A stretch of DNA of 64,000 nt from Motiliproteus coralliicola (GTDB taxonomy: Bacteria; Pseudomonadota; Gammaproteobacteria; Pseudomonadales; Balneatricaceae): positions 124,001 to 188,000 of the forward strand of contig NZ_QQOH01000005.1 in the NCBI RefSeq assembly GCF_003345655.1, given 5' to 3'. Numbering within the stretch: position 1 is the first letter of the stretch; every line of letters begins with the position of its first letter. The translations under genes and the position numbers were made by a program. The notes beneath the pieces were generated by a model. It had not been told where the DNA came from, made no database searches, and saw nothing but the letters and a program-made list of their open reading frames with translations. Shown piece after piece: positions 17,482-26,907 of the stretch.

Positions 17482-19320
17482 TTAACCGCCGCGGGCGGCA
17501 CGCTTACGCTCGTGTTCCTTCAGGAACTTTTTACGCAGGCGGATATGGTGCGGCGTCACTTCGACCAGTTCGTCGTCTTCGATAAAGTCCAGTGCCTGCT
17601 CCAGGGTGAAGCGGACCGGCGGGGTCAGCTGGATGTTTTCATCGGAGCCGGAGGCGCGGATGTTGGTCAGCTGCTTGCCCTTGGTCGGGTTGACCGCCAG
17701 GTCGTTGGAGCGGCTGTGGATACCCAGGATCATGCCTTCGTAGACTTCGACATTGGGGTCGATGGACAGACGGCCACGTTCCTGCAGGTTGAACAGAGCG
17801 TAGCCCAGCGCCTTACCGCCTACCATGGAGACCAGCACGCCGTTGATCCGCGATACCACTTCACCCTCTTTGACCGGGCCGTAGTGATCGAAGATCGAGG
17901 TCATGATGCCGGTGCCGGAGGTCAGGGTCAGGAACAGGCTACGGAAGCCTATCAGACCGCGGGACGGTATCAGGAAGGTCAGGCGAACCCGGCCCTTGCC
18001 GTCCACTTCCATGTTGGTCATGTCGCCCTTGCGCTTGCCCAGCTCTTCGATGATGGCGCCCTGATGCTCGTCCTGGACGTCGATCATCACCTCTTCGAAC
18101 GGCTCGTGGATTTCACCGTCGACCTCTTTCTGCACCACTTCCGGGCGGGATACGCCAAGTTCAAAACCTTCGCGGCGCATGGTCTCGATCAGTACCGACA
18201 GGTGCAGTTCGCCTCGACCGGAAACCTTGAATTTCTCTGGTGAGTCACCTTCTTCAACCCGCAGCGCCACGTTGTGGATCAGTTCGCGCTCCAGGCGTTC
18301 CTTGATGTTACGGGAGGTGACGAACTTGCCGTCCAGACCGGCGAAGGGAGAATCGTTGACCTGGAAGGTCATCGATACGGTCGGCTCGTCGACGCTCAGG
18401 GCCGGCAGTGCTTCGACGTTGTCCGGGTCGCACAGGGTGTCGGAGATGTTGAGTTTGTCGATGCCGGTCACGCAGACAATATCACCAGCCTGGGCGGAGG
18501 CAACGTCGACCCGTTCCAATCCCATATAACCCATGATCTTGAGAACCTTGCCGCTGCGAACCTGGCCATCGATGTCGATCACTTTGACCTGGCCGTTGGT
18601 GCCGATGCTGCCGCGCTTGATCCGGCCCACGCCGATAACACCCAGATAGCTGTTGTAATCCAGCGCCGAGATTTGCATCTGGAACGGACCGTCGACATCA
18701 ACCTTGGGAGATTCAACATGCTCGACGATCGCTTCGAACAGCGGCGTCATGTCGTCGGCCATGGAATCGGGTTCCAGACCGGCGATACCGTTCAGGGCGG
18801 AGGCGTAGACGACCGGGAAGTCCAGCTGCTCATCGGTGGCACCGAGGTTATCAAACAGGTCGAAGACCTGATCCATCACCCAGTCCGGACGAGAACCGGG
18901 GCGGTCGATCTTGTTGATAACGACGATCGGCTTCAGGCCCTGAGCGAATGCCTTCTGGGTCACGAAGCGGGTCTGCGGCATCGGGCCATCGACAGCGTCG
19001 ACCAGCAGCAGTACGCAATCGACCATCGACAGTACGCGCTCTACCTCACCACCGAAATCGGCGTGTCCGGGCGTGTCGACGATGTTGATGTGGTAATCAT
19101 TCCACTCGATGGCGGTATTTTTGGCCAGGATGGTGATACCACGCTCTTTTTCCTGGTCGTTGGAGTCCATGATCCGCTCGGAGCCCTCATCACGGCGGGC
19201 CAGGGTGCCCGATTGCGACAGCAGCTTGTCGACCAGGGTGGTCTTGCCGTGGTCAACGTGAGCGATAATGGCGATATTTCGCAGCTTGCTGATATCGTTG
19301 ATTTTTTCAGGTGCGGACAT
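17482..19320 (-). CDS. typA: Ribosome-associated GTPase TypA/BipA
   Basis: A 612-residue translational GTPase of full family length. It acts on the ribosome, with a role in 50S assembly and stress or low-temperature growth. The GTPase motifs are [10 protein letters not shown] (about 20), [14 protein letters not shown] (about 80) and [13 protein letters not shown] (about 134). EF-G-like domains follow, then the BipA-specific C-terminus ending [16 protein letters not shown]. No good Shine-Dalgarno precedes the ATG. The leader carries a strong hairpin (19366-19389). The last 209 bp are duplicated at 4400-4608, across the Rhs island. The gene order typA then glnA matches Pseudomonas, so this is the native copy. 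Confidence 0.97.
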   Translation of the reverse strand: MSAPEKINDISKLRNIAIIAHVDHGKTTLVDKLLSQSGTLARRDEGSERIMDSNDQEKERGITILAKNTAIEWNDYHINIVDTPGHADFGGEVERVLSMVDCVLLLVDAVDGPMPQTRFVTQKAFAQGLKPIVVINKIDRPGSRPDWVMDQVFDLFDNLGATDEQLDFPVVYASALNGIAGLEPDSMADDMTPLFEAIVEHVESPKVDVDGPFQMQISALDYNSYLGVIGVGRIKRGSIGTNGQVKVIDIDGQVRSGKVLKIMGYMGLERVDVASAQAGDIVCVTGIDKLNISDTLCDPDNVEALPALSVDEPTVSMTFQVNDSPFAGLDGKFVTSRNIKERLERELIHNVALRVEEGDSPEKFKVSGRGELHLSVLIETMRREGFELGVSRPEVVQKEVDGEIHEPFEEVMIDVQDEHQGAIIEELGKRKGDMTNMEVDGKGRVRLTFLIPSRGLIGFRSLFLTLTSGTGIMTSIFDHYGPVKEGEVVSRINGVLVSMVGGKALGYALFNLQERGRLSIDPNVEVYEGMILGIHSRSNDLAVNPTKGKQLTNIRASGSDENIQLTPPVRFTLEQALDFIEDDELVEVTPHHIRLRKKFLKEHERKRAARGG

Positions 19321-19357
19321 GGTTAGAACTCAAACAGGGTGGAGGTGGAGGGTCCAA

Positions 19358-19406
19358 TAAAAAAGTGCCCCCGGCTTGGACCGGGGGCAAAGTTGGTCAG
19401 ATTATA
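19358..19406 (-). promoter_or_regulatory. typA promoter -10 box and leader hairpin
   Basis: Read on the minus strand, a TATAAT lies at 19406-19401 and a perfect 9-bp stem (TGCCCCCGG/CCGGGGGCA, 6-base loop) at 19389-19366, followed by a U-rich run at 19364-19358. Transcription from this -10 box would start about six bases before the stem, so the hairpin is at the very 5' end of the typA mRNA, 45 bases from the start codon. It has the form of an intrinsic terminator. I see no convincing -35 box. Confidence 0.55.
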
Positions 19407-19599
19407 CACCATTGTTGGGCAATCATAGGACGTGAAATTGACCTTTATCGCTTTGGCGGCATCGGTCGAGCTGCGGCTTTTTCCTCAGCGGTGTCGTTGA
19501 GGGAGGGAGAGGTTGCCCTATTGATCGTCAACTGGCCCCATTGATGAGCCGGGATTGGTTGCAAAGCGATCAGTGAGCGCTATGCTATGAGCTGGCTTA

Positions 19600-19646
19600 T
19601 GCACCAAAATGGTAACCTGGCAAGATTAACGCACCATAATGGTGCG
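19600..19646 (+). promoter_or_regulatory. Two NtrC-binding sites upstream of glnA
   Basis: Two dyads fit the NtrC consensus TGCACC-N5-GGTGCA: TGCACCAAAATGGTAA at 19600-19615 (right half weak) and GCACCATAATGGTGC at 19631-19645 (perfect). Centres are about 30 bp apart, three helical turns, suited to cooperative binding. They lie 65-110 bp upstream of the sigma-54 promoter, the usual enhancer distance. Confidence 0.85.
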
Positions 19647-19709
19647 CATAAGGTTTGATTTAGGACGTTCTGCTACCGAATTATGCGGGTTTTACGGCGA
19701 TTTTCGTGT

Positions 19710-19725
19710 TGGCACGGGTGTTGCT
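19710..19725 (+). promoter_or_regulatory. Sigma-54 promoter of glnA
   Basis: TGGCAC-GGGTG-TTGCT is an exact match to the -24/-12 consensus TGGCAC-N5-TTGCW. It lies about 107 bases before the glnA start and downstream of two NtrC sites, so glnA should be switched on by phosphorylated NtrC under nitrogen limitation. Confidence 0.92.
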
Positions 19726-19831
19726 ATGTCTTATGCCGAGTGAATTAACCAGATTTTGCCACAGGCGATACGGTTCGACTGTTAATAGTAAAGTAGCACT
19801 GGAATAGTGCAGACATAATCGGAGAAATCAT

Positions 19832-21238
19832 ATGTCAGAGAATACTCTGAAGCTGATCCAAGAAAGTGAAGCCCGCTGGGTTGACCTGCGTTTCACCGAC
19901 ACCAAGGGTAAAGAGCAGCACGTTACTATTCCTTCTAGCGAAGTTGACGAGGATTTCTTCGAAGAAGGCAAGATGTTCGACGGTTCTTCCATCGCTGGTT
20001 GGAAGGGCATCAACGAATCAGACATGATCATGCAGGCTGACGACGAAGCTTCTCGCCTGGATCCCTTCACCGAAGACGCTACCGTTATCGTTCGTTGTAA
20101 CATCGTTGAGCCGACCACTGGTCAGGGTTACGACCGTGATCCGCGTTCCATCGCTTCACGTGCCGAAGAGTACCTGAAGTCTACCGGTATCGGTGACAGC
20201 GCGCTGTTCGGTCCGGAGCCTGAGTTCTTCGTCTTTGACGACGTTAAGTGGCACGCTGACATCTCTGGTGCCGGCTACCAGATCTCTTCCGACGAAGCAG
20301 CCTGGTCTTCAAACGAAGTCTTCGAAGGCGGCAACATCGGTCACCGTCCGACTGTTAAAGGCGGTTACTTCCCGGTTCCTCCGGTTGACTCTCTGCACGA
20401 CCTGCGTGCTGCGATGTGTGACGCCATGTCTGCCATGGGCCTGGAAATTGAAGTACACCACCACGAAGTTGGTACTGCCGGTCAGTGTGAGATCGGTGTT
20501 GGCGCCAACACCATGGTGAAGAAGGCTGACGAAGTTCAGATCCTGAAGTACTGTGTTCACAACGTTGCCCACGCTTACGGCAAGACTGCGACCTTCATGC
20601 CTAAGCCGCTGGTTGGTGACAACGGTTCCGGTATGCACGTTCATATGTCCATCTCCAAAGATGGTCAGAACCAGTTCTCCGGTGACCTGTACGGTGGTCT
20701 GAGCGAGCAGGCTCTGTACGCTATCGGTGGTGTTATCAAGCACGCCAAAGCGATCAACGCTTTCGCCAACGCTTCTACCAACTCCTACAAGCGTCTGGTA
20801 CCGGGCTTCGAAGCTCCGGTTATGCTGGCTTACTCTGCCCGTAACCGTTCCGCTTCTATCCGTATCCCGTACGTAACCAACCCGAAAGCACGTCGTGTTG
20901 AGTTCCGTTTCCCGGATCCGACTGCCAACCCGTACCTGTGCTTCGCGGCGCTGCAGATGGCTGCCCTGGACGGTATCAAGAACAAGATCCACCCGGGCGA
21001 TGCGGCTGACAAGGACCTGTACGACCTGCCGGCTGAAGAAGCGGCTGAGATCCCGACTGTATGTTCAAGCCTCGAAGAGGCGCTGGACGCGCTGGATAAG
21101 GACCGTGAGTTCATGACCGCCGGTGGCGTTATGTCTGACGATGCGATCGATGCCTACATCGCGCTGAAGAACGAAGAGATCGAGCGTCTGAACATGACCA
21201 CTCACCCGGTCGAGTTCGACATGTACTACAGCGTGTAA
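19832..21238 (+). CDS. glnA: Type I glutamine synthetase
   Basis: A 468-residue subunit of the cytosolic dodecamer that makes glutamine from glutamate, ammonia and ATP. The length equals the enterobacterial GSI-beta enzyme. Visible motifs are the N-terminal FDGSSIAGW, the ATP-binding [16 protein letters not shown], and the C-terminal NLYDLP-like segment, where Tyr397 (in LYDLPAEE) is the site adenylylated by GlnE. A GGAG ribosome site precedes the ATG. The gene is strongly codon-biased (GGT, CGT, CTG), typical of high expression. It is driven by a sigma-54 promoter with NtrC sites and ends in its own terminator before ntrB. Confidence 0.98.
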   Translation: MSENTLKLIQESEARWVDLRFTDTKGKEQHVTIPSSEVDEDFFEEGKMFDGSSIAGWKGINESDMIMQADDEASRLDPFTEDATVIVRCNIVEPTTGQGYDRDPRSIASRAEEYLKSTGIGDSALFGPEPEFFVFDDVKWHADISGAGYQISSDEAAWSSNEVFEGGNIGHRPTVKGGYFPVPPVDSLHDLRAAMCDAMSAMGLEIEVHHHEVGTAGQCEIGVGANTMVKKADEVQILKYCVHNVAHAYGKTATFMPKPLVGDNGSGMHVHMSISKDGQNQFSGDLYGGLSEQALYAIGGVIKHAKAINAFANASTNSYKRLVPGFEAPVMLAYSARNRSASIRIPYVTNPKARRVEFRFPDPTANPYLCFAALQMAALDGIKNKIHPGDAADKDLYDLPAEEAAEIPTVCSSLEEALDALDKDREFMTAGGVMSDDAIDAYIALKNEEIERLNMTTHPVEFDMYYSV

Positions 21239-21254
21239 GTCATTACCCGCTAAA

Positions 21255-21284
21255 TAAAAAACCGCCTTCGGGCGGTTTTTTTTT
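21255..21284 (+). terminator. Terminator of glnA
   Basis: AACCGCC-TTCG-GGCGGTT stem-loop with a UUCG tetraloop, followed by nine Ts, 17 bases after the glnA stop. Confidence 0.95.
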
Positions 21285-21566
21285 GGCTGGAAAAAGCCCC
21301 TGCCGTTGTTATCCGAGCTTTGGCTTGCGATGCCTTCTGATGGTGCGCTAAAGGGGAGAAAAATCTATTTGCACCAAAATGGTGCGCTGTTTGATTTGGG
21401 GCTCTAAACTGTAGTTAGGAATCGGGTTAGAAAGCCCCGAATGACGGGTGATCGAGAAAGATAGGCAGGATTCACAAGCTGGTTTGGTTCTTGCAGTTAC
21501 TATCAGTAATAACCGCCTGAGTCTCGGCATGGTCCGTCGAGCAGGCAATCGGAATCGGAGTGATCT
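21285..21566. other. glnA-ntrB intergenic region with NtrC site
   Basis: A near-perfect NtrC dyad, GCACCAAAATGGTGC, is at 21371-21385, about 180 bp before ntrB. It lacks a neighbouring TGGCAC-N5-TTGC promoter, so it more likely autoregulates a sigma-70 promoter of ntrBC, as at E. coli glnL. No gene is visible. Confidence 0.7.
21371..21385 (+). promoter_or_regulatory. NtrC site before ntrB
   Basis: GCACC-AAAAT-GGTGC is a perfect inverted repeat identical in half-sites to those upstream of glnA. The position suggests autoregulation of the ntrB-ntrC operon by NtrC. Confidence 0.8.
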
Positions 21567-22634
21567 GTGCGGAATCTGTATAAGCAGCTATTGGATAACC
21601 TCTCGGGTGCGGTGTTGATGCTCGACCGTGATCGCTGCCTGCAATACCTCAATCCGGCCGGTGAGATGCTGTTCGATGTCAGTGCTCGTCGGGTCCAGGG
21701 GGAGAGCGTCGTGACGCTGATTCGGGATCATTCGGAGTTTTACGATGTGCTTAGCGACGTCTACGAGAGCGGACACTCCTTTACCCGACGCGAGGCGCAT
21801 CTGCTGCTGTTCCATGGTCGTGAGATTGCGGCGGACTACAGCGTCACCCCGCTGGTAGGCGAGCATAACGGCTCGTTATTGGTAGAGATTCTGCCGCGGG
21901 ATCGGTTGGTGCGCATCGGTCGTGAAGAGGAGTCCCGGGCGCAGCAGGAAGCCACCCGGGGGCTGATTCGTGGCTTGGCCCATGAGATCAAGAACCCGCT
22001 GGGCGGTATCCGTGGAGCAGCTCAGTTGCTGGAACGGGCGTTGCCGGATCGAAGCCTGGAGGATTACACCCAGGTCATTATCGGTGAAGCCGATCGGTTG
22101 CAGAACCTGGTCGACCGGATGCTGGGGCCGCGAAACCTGCTCGATAAGCAGCCGCTCAATATTCACCAGATTCTGGAGCGGATCTATAACCTGGTGAGCG
22201 CCGAAACCGGCGGCAGCGTCGAGCTGCTGCGCGATTACGATCCCAGTATCCCGAACCTGGAAGCCGACGAAGAGCAGCTGATCCAGGCGGTCTTGAATGT
22301 CGTGCGCAACAGTGTGCAGGCGTTGCTGGAATCGAACACCGAATCGCCACGGATCGTGCTGCGTACCCGGGCGATCCGTCAGTTCACCCTGGGTAATGAG
22401 CGCCACCGGCTGGTGTGCCAGCTGGTAATCAGCGACAACGGCCCCGGAGTACCGGACAAGCTCAAGGAGACGCTGTTCTTCCCGATGATCAGTGGCCGTG
22501 CCGAAGGTACCGGTCTGGGGCTGTCGATCGCTCAGTCGATCATCCATCAGCACCGGGGGCTGATTGAGTGCCAGAGTCAGCCGGGCCACACCGATTTTAT
22601 TATCTATTTCCCACTCGATAACGAGCGGGCGTAA
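21567..22634 (+). CDS. glnL: Nitrogen regulation sensor kinase NtrB
   Basis: A 355-residue soluble histidine kinase/phosphatase that controls NtrC in response to PII. A PAS domain spans about 1-110. The H-box HEIKNPLGGIRGAAQLLE holds the phosphorylated His, the N-box is NVVRNSVQALL, and the ATP lid reads DNGPGVP, then GTGLGLSIAQSII. The start is GTG at 21567, with GGAG six bases upstream; it gives the usual N-terminus. There is no membrane segment, as expected for NtrB. It is followed 16 bp later by ntrC, its response regulator. Confidence 0.96.
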   Translation: MRNLYKQLLDNLSGAVLMLDRDRCLQYLNPAGEMLFDVSARRVQGESVVTLIRDHSEFYDVLSDVYESGHSFTRREAHLLLFHGREIAADYSVTPLVGEHNGSLLVEILPRDRLVRIGREEESRAQQEATRGLIRGLAHEIKNPLGGIRGAAQLLERALPDRSLEDYTQVIIGEADRLQNLVDRMLGPRNLLDKQPLNIHQILERIYNLVSAETGGSVELLRDYDPSIPNLEADEEQLIQAVLNVVRNSVQALLESNTESPRIVLRTRAIRQFTLGNERHRLVCQLVISDNGPGVPDKLKETLFFPMISGRAEGTGLGLSIAQSIIHQHRGLIECQSQPGHTDFIIYFPLDNERA

Positions 22635-22650
22635 CGAAGGAGTACCGTCG

Positions 22651-24078
22651 ATGACGTCTGTCGCCAATGTCTGGATCGTCGATGATGATCGATCGATCCG
22701 CTGGGTACTGGAGAAAGCGCTGGAGCAGGATGGGCTGCAGAGCCGGGTTTTCGAATCCGGTGATGAAGCGCTGCAGGCGCTCAACAGCGAACAGCCCGAT
22801 GCGTTGGTCAGCGATATCCGGATGCCGGGCATCAACGGTCTGGAGCTGCTGGAGACGATCCAGCAGGCTCATCCGGATCTGCCGGTGATCATCATGACGG
22901 CGCACTCGGATCTGGACAGTGCGGTGGCCTCCTACCAGGGTGGGGCGTTCGAATACCTGCCCAAGCCCTTTGATGTCGACGATGCGGTGGCGTTGGTCAA
23001 GCGGGCCGTGATCCACGCCCAGGAGCAGCGCGCCAGTGCCGAAGAGGAGGCGGTCGAGGCCGCCACCGAAATCATTGGCGAAGCGCCGGCGATGCAGGAG
23101 GTGTTCCGGGCGATCGGGCGGCTGTCTCAATCCAACATCACGGTGCTGATCAACGGTGAATCGGGTACCGGTAAGGAGCTGGTGGCCCACGCTCTGCACA
23201 AACACAGCCCGCGTAACCAACAGCCTTTTATTCCGCTCAATATGGCGGCGATTCCGCGGGATCTGATCGAATCCGAGCTGTTTGGTCACGAAAAGGGGGC
23301 TTTTACCGGCGCCGGCAACCAGCGCAAGGGGCGCTTCGAACAGGCCGACGGCGGCACCCTGTTCTTGGACGAGATCGGGGATATGCCCTCGGAAGCCCAG
23401 ACCCGTCTGCTACGGGTGTTGGCCGATGGTGAGTTCTACCGCGTCGGCGGCCATACGCCGGTCAAGGTCGACGTCCGGATTATCGCTGCAACCCACCAGG
23501 ATCTGGAATCCCTGGTCAAGGATGGGCGCTTCCGGGAAGACCTGTTCCATCGTCTCAATGTTATCCGTATCCATATCCCCAAGCTCAGTGATCGGCGTGA
23601 AGATATCCCGCGCTTGGCGCAGTTCTTCCTGGCCAAGGCGGCCGAGGAGCTGGCGGTGGAGCCGAAGGTGCTGACCGAGGAGGCCGAGCGCTTCCTGTGC
23701 ACCATCAGTTGGCCCGGCAACGTGCGTCAGCTCGAAAATGCCTGCCGCTGGATCACCGTAATGGCCTCGGGCCGGGAAGTGCTGGTGGCCGACCTGCCGC
23801 CGGAGTTGCTCAGTGAGGAACCGAGCCAGCAGCTGGTGGGTAGCTGGGAGCAGGGGTTGCGGCTATGGGCCGAACAGGCGCTGGCCCAGGGTCACAAAGA
23901 CCTGCTCGGTGAGGCGGTACCGACCTTCGAGCGGATCATGATCGAAACCGCCCTCAAGCATACCGGCGGTCGCCGTCGTGATGCTTCGTTGCTGCTGGGC
24001 TGGGGTCGCAATACCCTGACCCGCAAAATCAAAGAGCTTGGGATGGAGGATTCGGGGGATATGGATGAGAGCGCTTAA
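22651..24078 (+). CDS. glnG: Nitrogen regulation response regulator NtrC
   Basis: A 475-residue sigma-54 activator. The receiver domain (1-120) has the acidic pair in WIVDDD and the phospho-Asp in [10 protein letters not shown]. The AAA+ domain (about 145-380) has Walker A GESGTGKE, the sigma-54 contact loop GAFTGA and Walker B LFLDEIGD. The C-terminal Fis-type HTH ends in [15 protein letters not shown]. An in-frame ATG 29 codons upstream, inside ntrB, is rejected: AAGGAG stands before the chosen ATG, which gives the family's [13 protein letters not shown] start. It binds the GCACC-N5-GGTGC sites found here at 19600-19646 and 21371. Confidence 0.97.
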   Translation: MTSVANVWIVDDDRSIRWVLEKALEQDGLQSRVFESGDEALQALNSEQPDALVSDIRMPGINGLELLETIQQAHPDLPVIIMTAHSDLDSAVASYQGGAFEYLPKPFDVDDAVALVKRAVIHAQEQRASAEEEAVEAATEIIGEAPAMQEVFRAIGRLSQSNITVLINGESGTGKELVAHALHKHSPRNQQPFIPLNMAAIPRDLIESELFGHEKGAFTGAGNQRKGRFEQADGGTLFLDEIGDMPSEAQTRLLRVLADGEFYRVGGHTPVKVDVRIIAATHQDLESLVKDGRFREDLFHRLNVIRIHIPKLSDRREDIPRLAQFFLAKAAEELAVEPKVLTEEAERFLCTISWPGNVRQLENACRWITVMASGREVLVADLPPELLSEEPSQQLVGSWEQGLRLWAEQALAQGHKDLLGEAVPTFERIMIETALKHTGGRRRDASLLLGWGRNTLTRKIKELGMEDSGDMDESA

Positions 24079-24084
24079 GATCAC

Positions 24085-26259
24085 TCAATCTCCCTCCACG
24101 TTATCTATGGCTTGAGCTTGCCTGGCCTGGTAGCTGGCATAGAGCTTCTCTAGATAGTCCTCGAAGATATCGTCCCGCGGAAGGTGGTGGGTTTTGATAT
24201 CTTCTTTTAAACCTTGATAGGATCTTGCACCACCTAGGTCGATTGCTTCGGCTAGTAATTGCTGCCAGGTTTCTTCATCGGTATCGCCGCAGAGATAATG
24301 GGCGTAGCTGAGATTGCCTTTAACGACCCAGAGATCATCAATACTGATGTTCTCCAGACTTTCTTGTAGTAGTTGGCGGCTGGATAGAAAGTCCTGATTT
24401 GCAAGTCCTGCTCCTTCTTGCCATTCGGTTCTCTTGGCTTGGTAAAGCAATAAAAAGCCTTTATCGTTCAGGGTCTTGGAATAAAGCTCTTGTAGGGCTG
24501 GTTCGTTACTATCATGGTAGTGTTGTAACAGCTGCTCGTAGCAAGCGATTTTTTCATCGGGCTCTTCTTGCTGATCGAGCATAACCCCTTTGCGAAGGAG
24601 CGCACTAGCGCATAGTGCTTGCAGGGTTGCTTGATCACTGCTGTCGTAGCGTTGTAACAGCTGCTCGTAACATGCGATTTCCTCATCGGATTGGCCTTGC
24701 TGCCCTAAAGCAGCGCCTTTATTCCATAGTGCCTTGGCGCAATACTCTTGCAGTGTTAACTGGTCGCTATCTCCATACTGTTGTAACAGCTGTTCGTAGC
24801 AAGCAATAGCTTTATCAAGTTGGCCTTGCTGGATCAGAGTGGCGGCCTTATTCAACAGAGCCATGGCACATTGTTCTTGCAAGGTTAGTTGGTTGCTATT
24901 GGAGTAGCGTTGTAACAGCTGCTCATAGCAAGCAATTTCCTCATCGGATTTTTTTAGTTGACCTAGAGTAACCCCCATATTCAGCAGTACCATGGCGCAT
25001 TGTTCTTGCAGGGGCGGTTGGTCGTTATCGACGTAACGTTGTAAAAGTTTTTCGAAGCAAGAGATTTTTTTATCAGGTTGGCCTTGCTGGCCTAATGTAG
25101 CTCCTTTATTCCACAGTGCCTTAGCGCAATACTCTTGTAGTGCGGGTTGGTTGCTATCACCATATCTTTGTAGCAGTTCTTCGTAGCAAGCAATCGCGTT
25201 GTCGGGTTGATCTTGCTGGCTCAGTGTAGCTCCCATGTTCAGCAGTGCACTGGCGCATCGATCTTGTAGGGCTGGTTGGTCACTATCACGATAACGTTGT
25301 AACAGCTGCTCGTAACAAGCGATTTCCTCAATGGGTTGGCCCAGCTTGCCCAGTGTGACGCCTTTGTTGAACAGGGAATGTTCGAGTTGTTCGTCTGTTT
25401 CAGCGGTTTTTATCGCTTGTTCAAAGGTTTCTAAAGCTCTGAGGTAATCGTTCCTCTGATAAGCAGCTATAGCGAGAAGGTTCCAATCGTCGAAGGTGCG
25501 CTTGTTTTCGGGTTTTCTTGCTGCGTCTTGGCTTTGGTGCTGCTCGTACTCGGTCAGAGGTCTTTCAAGACTCAGCTGGTCTACTAGATCGTGAAGGCTA
25601 TTGAGTTTTCCGTGCTGGGAATCGAGTTGTTTCTGTAACGATTCTAGCTTTTGATTTAGTTGTTGATCGAATTTGACCTCAATTGCATTGGCTGTCGCTT
25701 TAAGGCGCTTAGTAGCGGTACCGTCAATGTAGGATGTGATTTCGCACTCGATCTTATTGCTGGCGTGCTCTTTGATCCAGTCTTCAGTGGCGCTTACTGC
25801 GCTGCGTTTTGCCTGGGAGGCTGCGTTCAGATAGGTAATACTGGCAAAGGCAGCAAGTATTAGAGTGATCAATCCTCCATAAATAGCAAGGTAAAGTGAG
25901 ATATCGCCAACCCGTTCCGAAAGAGAGTCTGTTTTGATATTCAGGTTTTGCTGGAATTGCTGCTTGCTCTGCTGTTGCTCTTGTTGCAGTTGACCCAGTT
26001 TTAGCTGCAATTGCTGAAGCTTTAGTTCTTGGTCGTGGCTTAGAGTGCTTGCTCGTTGGCTGGTTTGGTGCTGCTGTTCTAGCAGTTGTTCGAGTTGCTG
26101 GACTCTGTGTTGCTGCAGTAATAGCTGGGTTTCTAAATTGGTTGGCTGCGAGGCTGTAGCCGCCTGCAAGCCCTGCATCGGAATAACCAAGCTAACCAGC
26201 AATAGCAGCAGTGAAAGAATGTGGTTGGTGGCGAAGGCGGCGCGCTGTGGCTCTCTCAT
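24085..26259 (-). CDS. Membrane-anchored coiled-coil/TPR tandem-repeat protein
   Basis: A 724-residue protein, not of a named family. It begins with a signal peptide or signal anchor (about 12-33), then a Gln/Leu-rich coiled coil (40-115), a second membrane helix (about 122-146, LYLAIYGGLITLILAAF) and a further helical stretch. After a lone TPR near 265-300 come seven tandem 43-residue repeats from 313 to 613 (IACYEQLLQRYxDSxQPxLQ...), each a TPR-like helix pair. The C-terminus is helical. The repeats are also close at the DNA level, so copy number may vary between strains. The gene converges with ntrC, six bases apart. Probably a protein-protein scaffold at the inner membrane. Confidence 0.85.
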   Translation of the reverse strand: MREPQRAAFATNHILSLLLLLVSLVIPMQGLQAATASQPTNLETQLLLQQHRVQQLEQLLEQQHQTSQRASTLSHDQELKLQQLQLKLGQLQQEQQQSKQQFQQNLNIKTDSLSERVGDISLYLAIYGGLITLILAAFASITYLNAASQAKRSAVSATEDWIKEHASNKIECEITSYIDGTATKRLKATANAIEVKFDQQLNQKLESLQKQLDSQHGKLNSLHDLVDQLSLERPLTEYEQHQSQDAARKPENKRTFDDWNLLAIAAYQRNDYLRALETFEQAIKTAETDEQLEHSLFNKGVTLGKLGQPIEEIACYEQLLQRYRDSDQPALQDRCASALLNMGATLSQQDQPDNAIACYEELLQRYGDSNQPALQEYCAKALWNKGATLGQQGQPDKKISCFEKLLQRYVDNDQPPLQEQCAMVLLNMGVTLGQLKKSDEEIACYEQLLQRYSNSNQLTLQEQCAMALLNKAATLIQQGQLDKAIACYEQLLQQYGDSDQLTLQEYCAKALWNKGAALGQQGQSDEEIACYEQLLQRYDSSDQATLQALCASALLRKGVMLDQQEEPDEKIACYEQLLQHYHDSNEPALQELYSKTLNDKGFLLLYQAKRTEWQEGAGLANQDFLSSRQLLQESLENISIDDLWVVKGNLSYAHYLCGDTDEETWQQLLAEAIDLGGARSYQGLKEDIKTHHLPRDDIFEDYLEKLYASYQARQAQAIDNVEGD
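24421..25323 (-). repeat. Seven tandem 129-bp coding repeats
   Basis: The 43-codon unit beginning IACYEQLLQ recurs exactly every 129 bp (for example Ile codons at 25321 and 24547). Units differ in a few residues (RYRDSDQPALQ, RYGDSNQPALQ, QYGDSDQLTLQ), showing duplication followed by drift. Confidence 0.9.
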
Positions 26260-26354
26260 ACAACTTCCTTGGCAAAATTCCCTGTCTTGAATGACTGATC
26301 CGATGCTAGCGGTTTTGATTAGCGCCGGGAAGGGCTGGAAAGTCTGAACTCCGG

Positions 26355-26360
26355 TATAAT
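26355..26360 (+). promoter_or_regulatory. -10 box giving a near-leaderless trmL mRNA
   Basis: A perfect TATAAT ends seven bases before the trmL ATG at 26368, the normal distance from a -10 box to the start of transcription. No Shine-Dalgarno is present. A clear -35 box is not seen. Confidence 0.55.
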
Positions 26361-26367
26361 CCCGCCC

Positions 26368-26829
26368 ATGCTAAATATCGTTCTCTACCAGCCGGAGATT
26401 CCCCCCAATACCGGCAATATCATTCGTCTGTGCGCCAACACTGGCTTCAAGCTGCATCTGATCGAGCCGCTGGGCTTTGATCTGGATATCAAAAAGGTGC
26501 GCCGCGCCGGGCTTGATTATCGCGAGCTGGCCGAGGTCAAACGCTATCCCGATCTGGACAGCTGCCTGAGCCAGTTTGGCGGTAAGGTCTACGCGCTGAC
26601 GACCAAAGGTTCACGAAGCTATGCCGATGCCAAGTTTGAAGCTGGCGATGTACTGCTGTTTGGTCCGGAAACCCGGGGGTTGCCCGAAGAGGTGCGCAAT
26701 GCGCTGCCGCCGGAGCAGCGGCTGCGGTTGCCGATGCAGCCCGATAGCCGCAGTCTGAATCTGTCCAACACCGTCGCGGTGATGGTTTACGAGGCCTGGC
26801 GTCAGTTGGGGTTCGAAGGCGGCAGCTGA
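26368..26829 (+). CDS. trmL: tRNA (cytidine(34)-2'-O)-methyltransferase TrmL
   Basis: A 153-residue SPOUT methyltransferase that 2'-O-methylates the wobble base of tRNA-Leu isoacceptors using SAM. Motifs include [20 protein letters not shown] at the N-terminus, [11 protein letters not shown] and the trefoil-knot signature [17 protein letters not shown]. The length is normal. It is cytosolic and transcribed alone. The only promoter-like element is a TATAAT placed so that transcription would begin at or next to the ATG. Confidence 0.95.
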   Translation: MLNIVLYQPEIPPNTGNIIRLCANTGFKLHLIEPLGFDLDIKKVRRAGLDYRELAEVKRYPDLDSCLSQFGGKVYALTTKGSRSYADAKFEAGDVLLFGPETRGLPEEVRNALPPEQRLRLPMQPDSRSLNLSNTVAVMVYEAWRQLGFEGGS

Positions 26830-26854
26830 GTTCTCGATCGACTGCTTTCGGACA

Positions 26855-26893
26855 TAAAAAAACCGTCATGGGCTGATCCATGACGGTTTTTTT
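26855..26893. terminator. Bidirectional terminator between trmL and secB
   Basis: A long stem (AAAAACCGTCATGG / CCATGACGGTTTTT, six-base loop) with A-tract on one side and T-tract on the other lies between two convergent genes and can serve both. Confidence 0.93.
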
Positions 26894-26907
26894 GAGCCTG
26901 TGAAACC

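Larger units (their letters stand above)
19390..19831. other. Intergenic control region between typA and glnA
   Basis: Holds the typA promoter on the minus strand and, on the plus strand, two NtrC sites and the sigma-54 promoter of glnA, listed separately. The part at 19410-19595 shows nothing I can assign. Confidence 0.7.

Noticed and set aside
18274-19326. A 350-codon open frame opposite typA
   Set aside because: Antisense shadow; its composition follows from typA codon usage.
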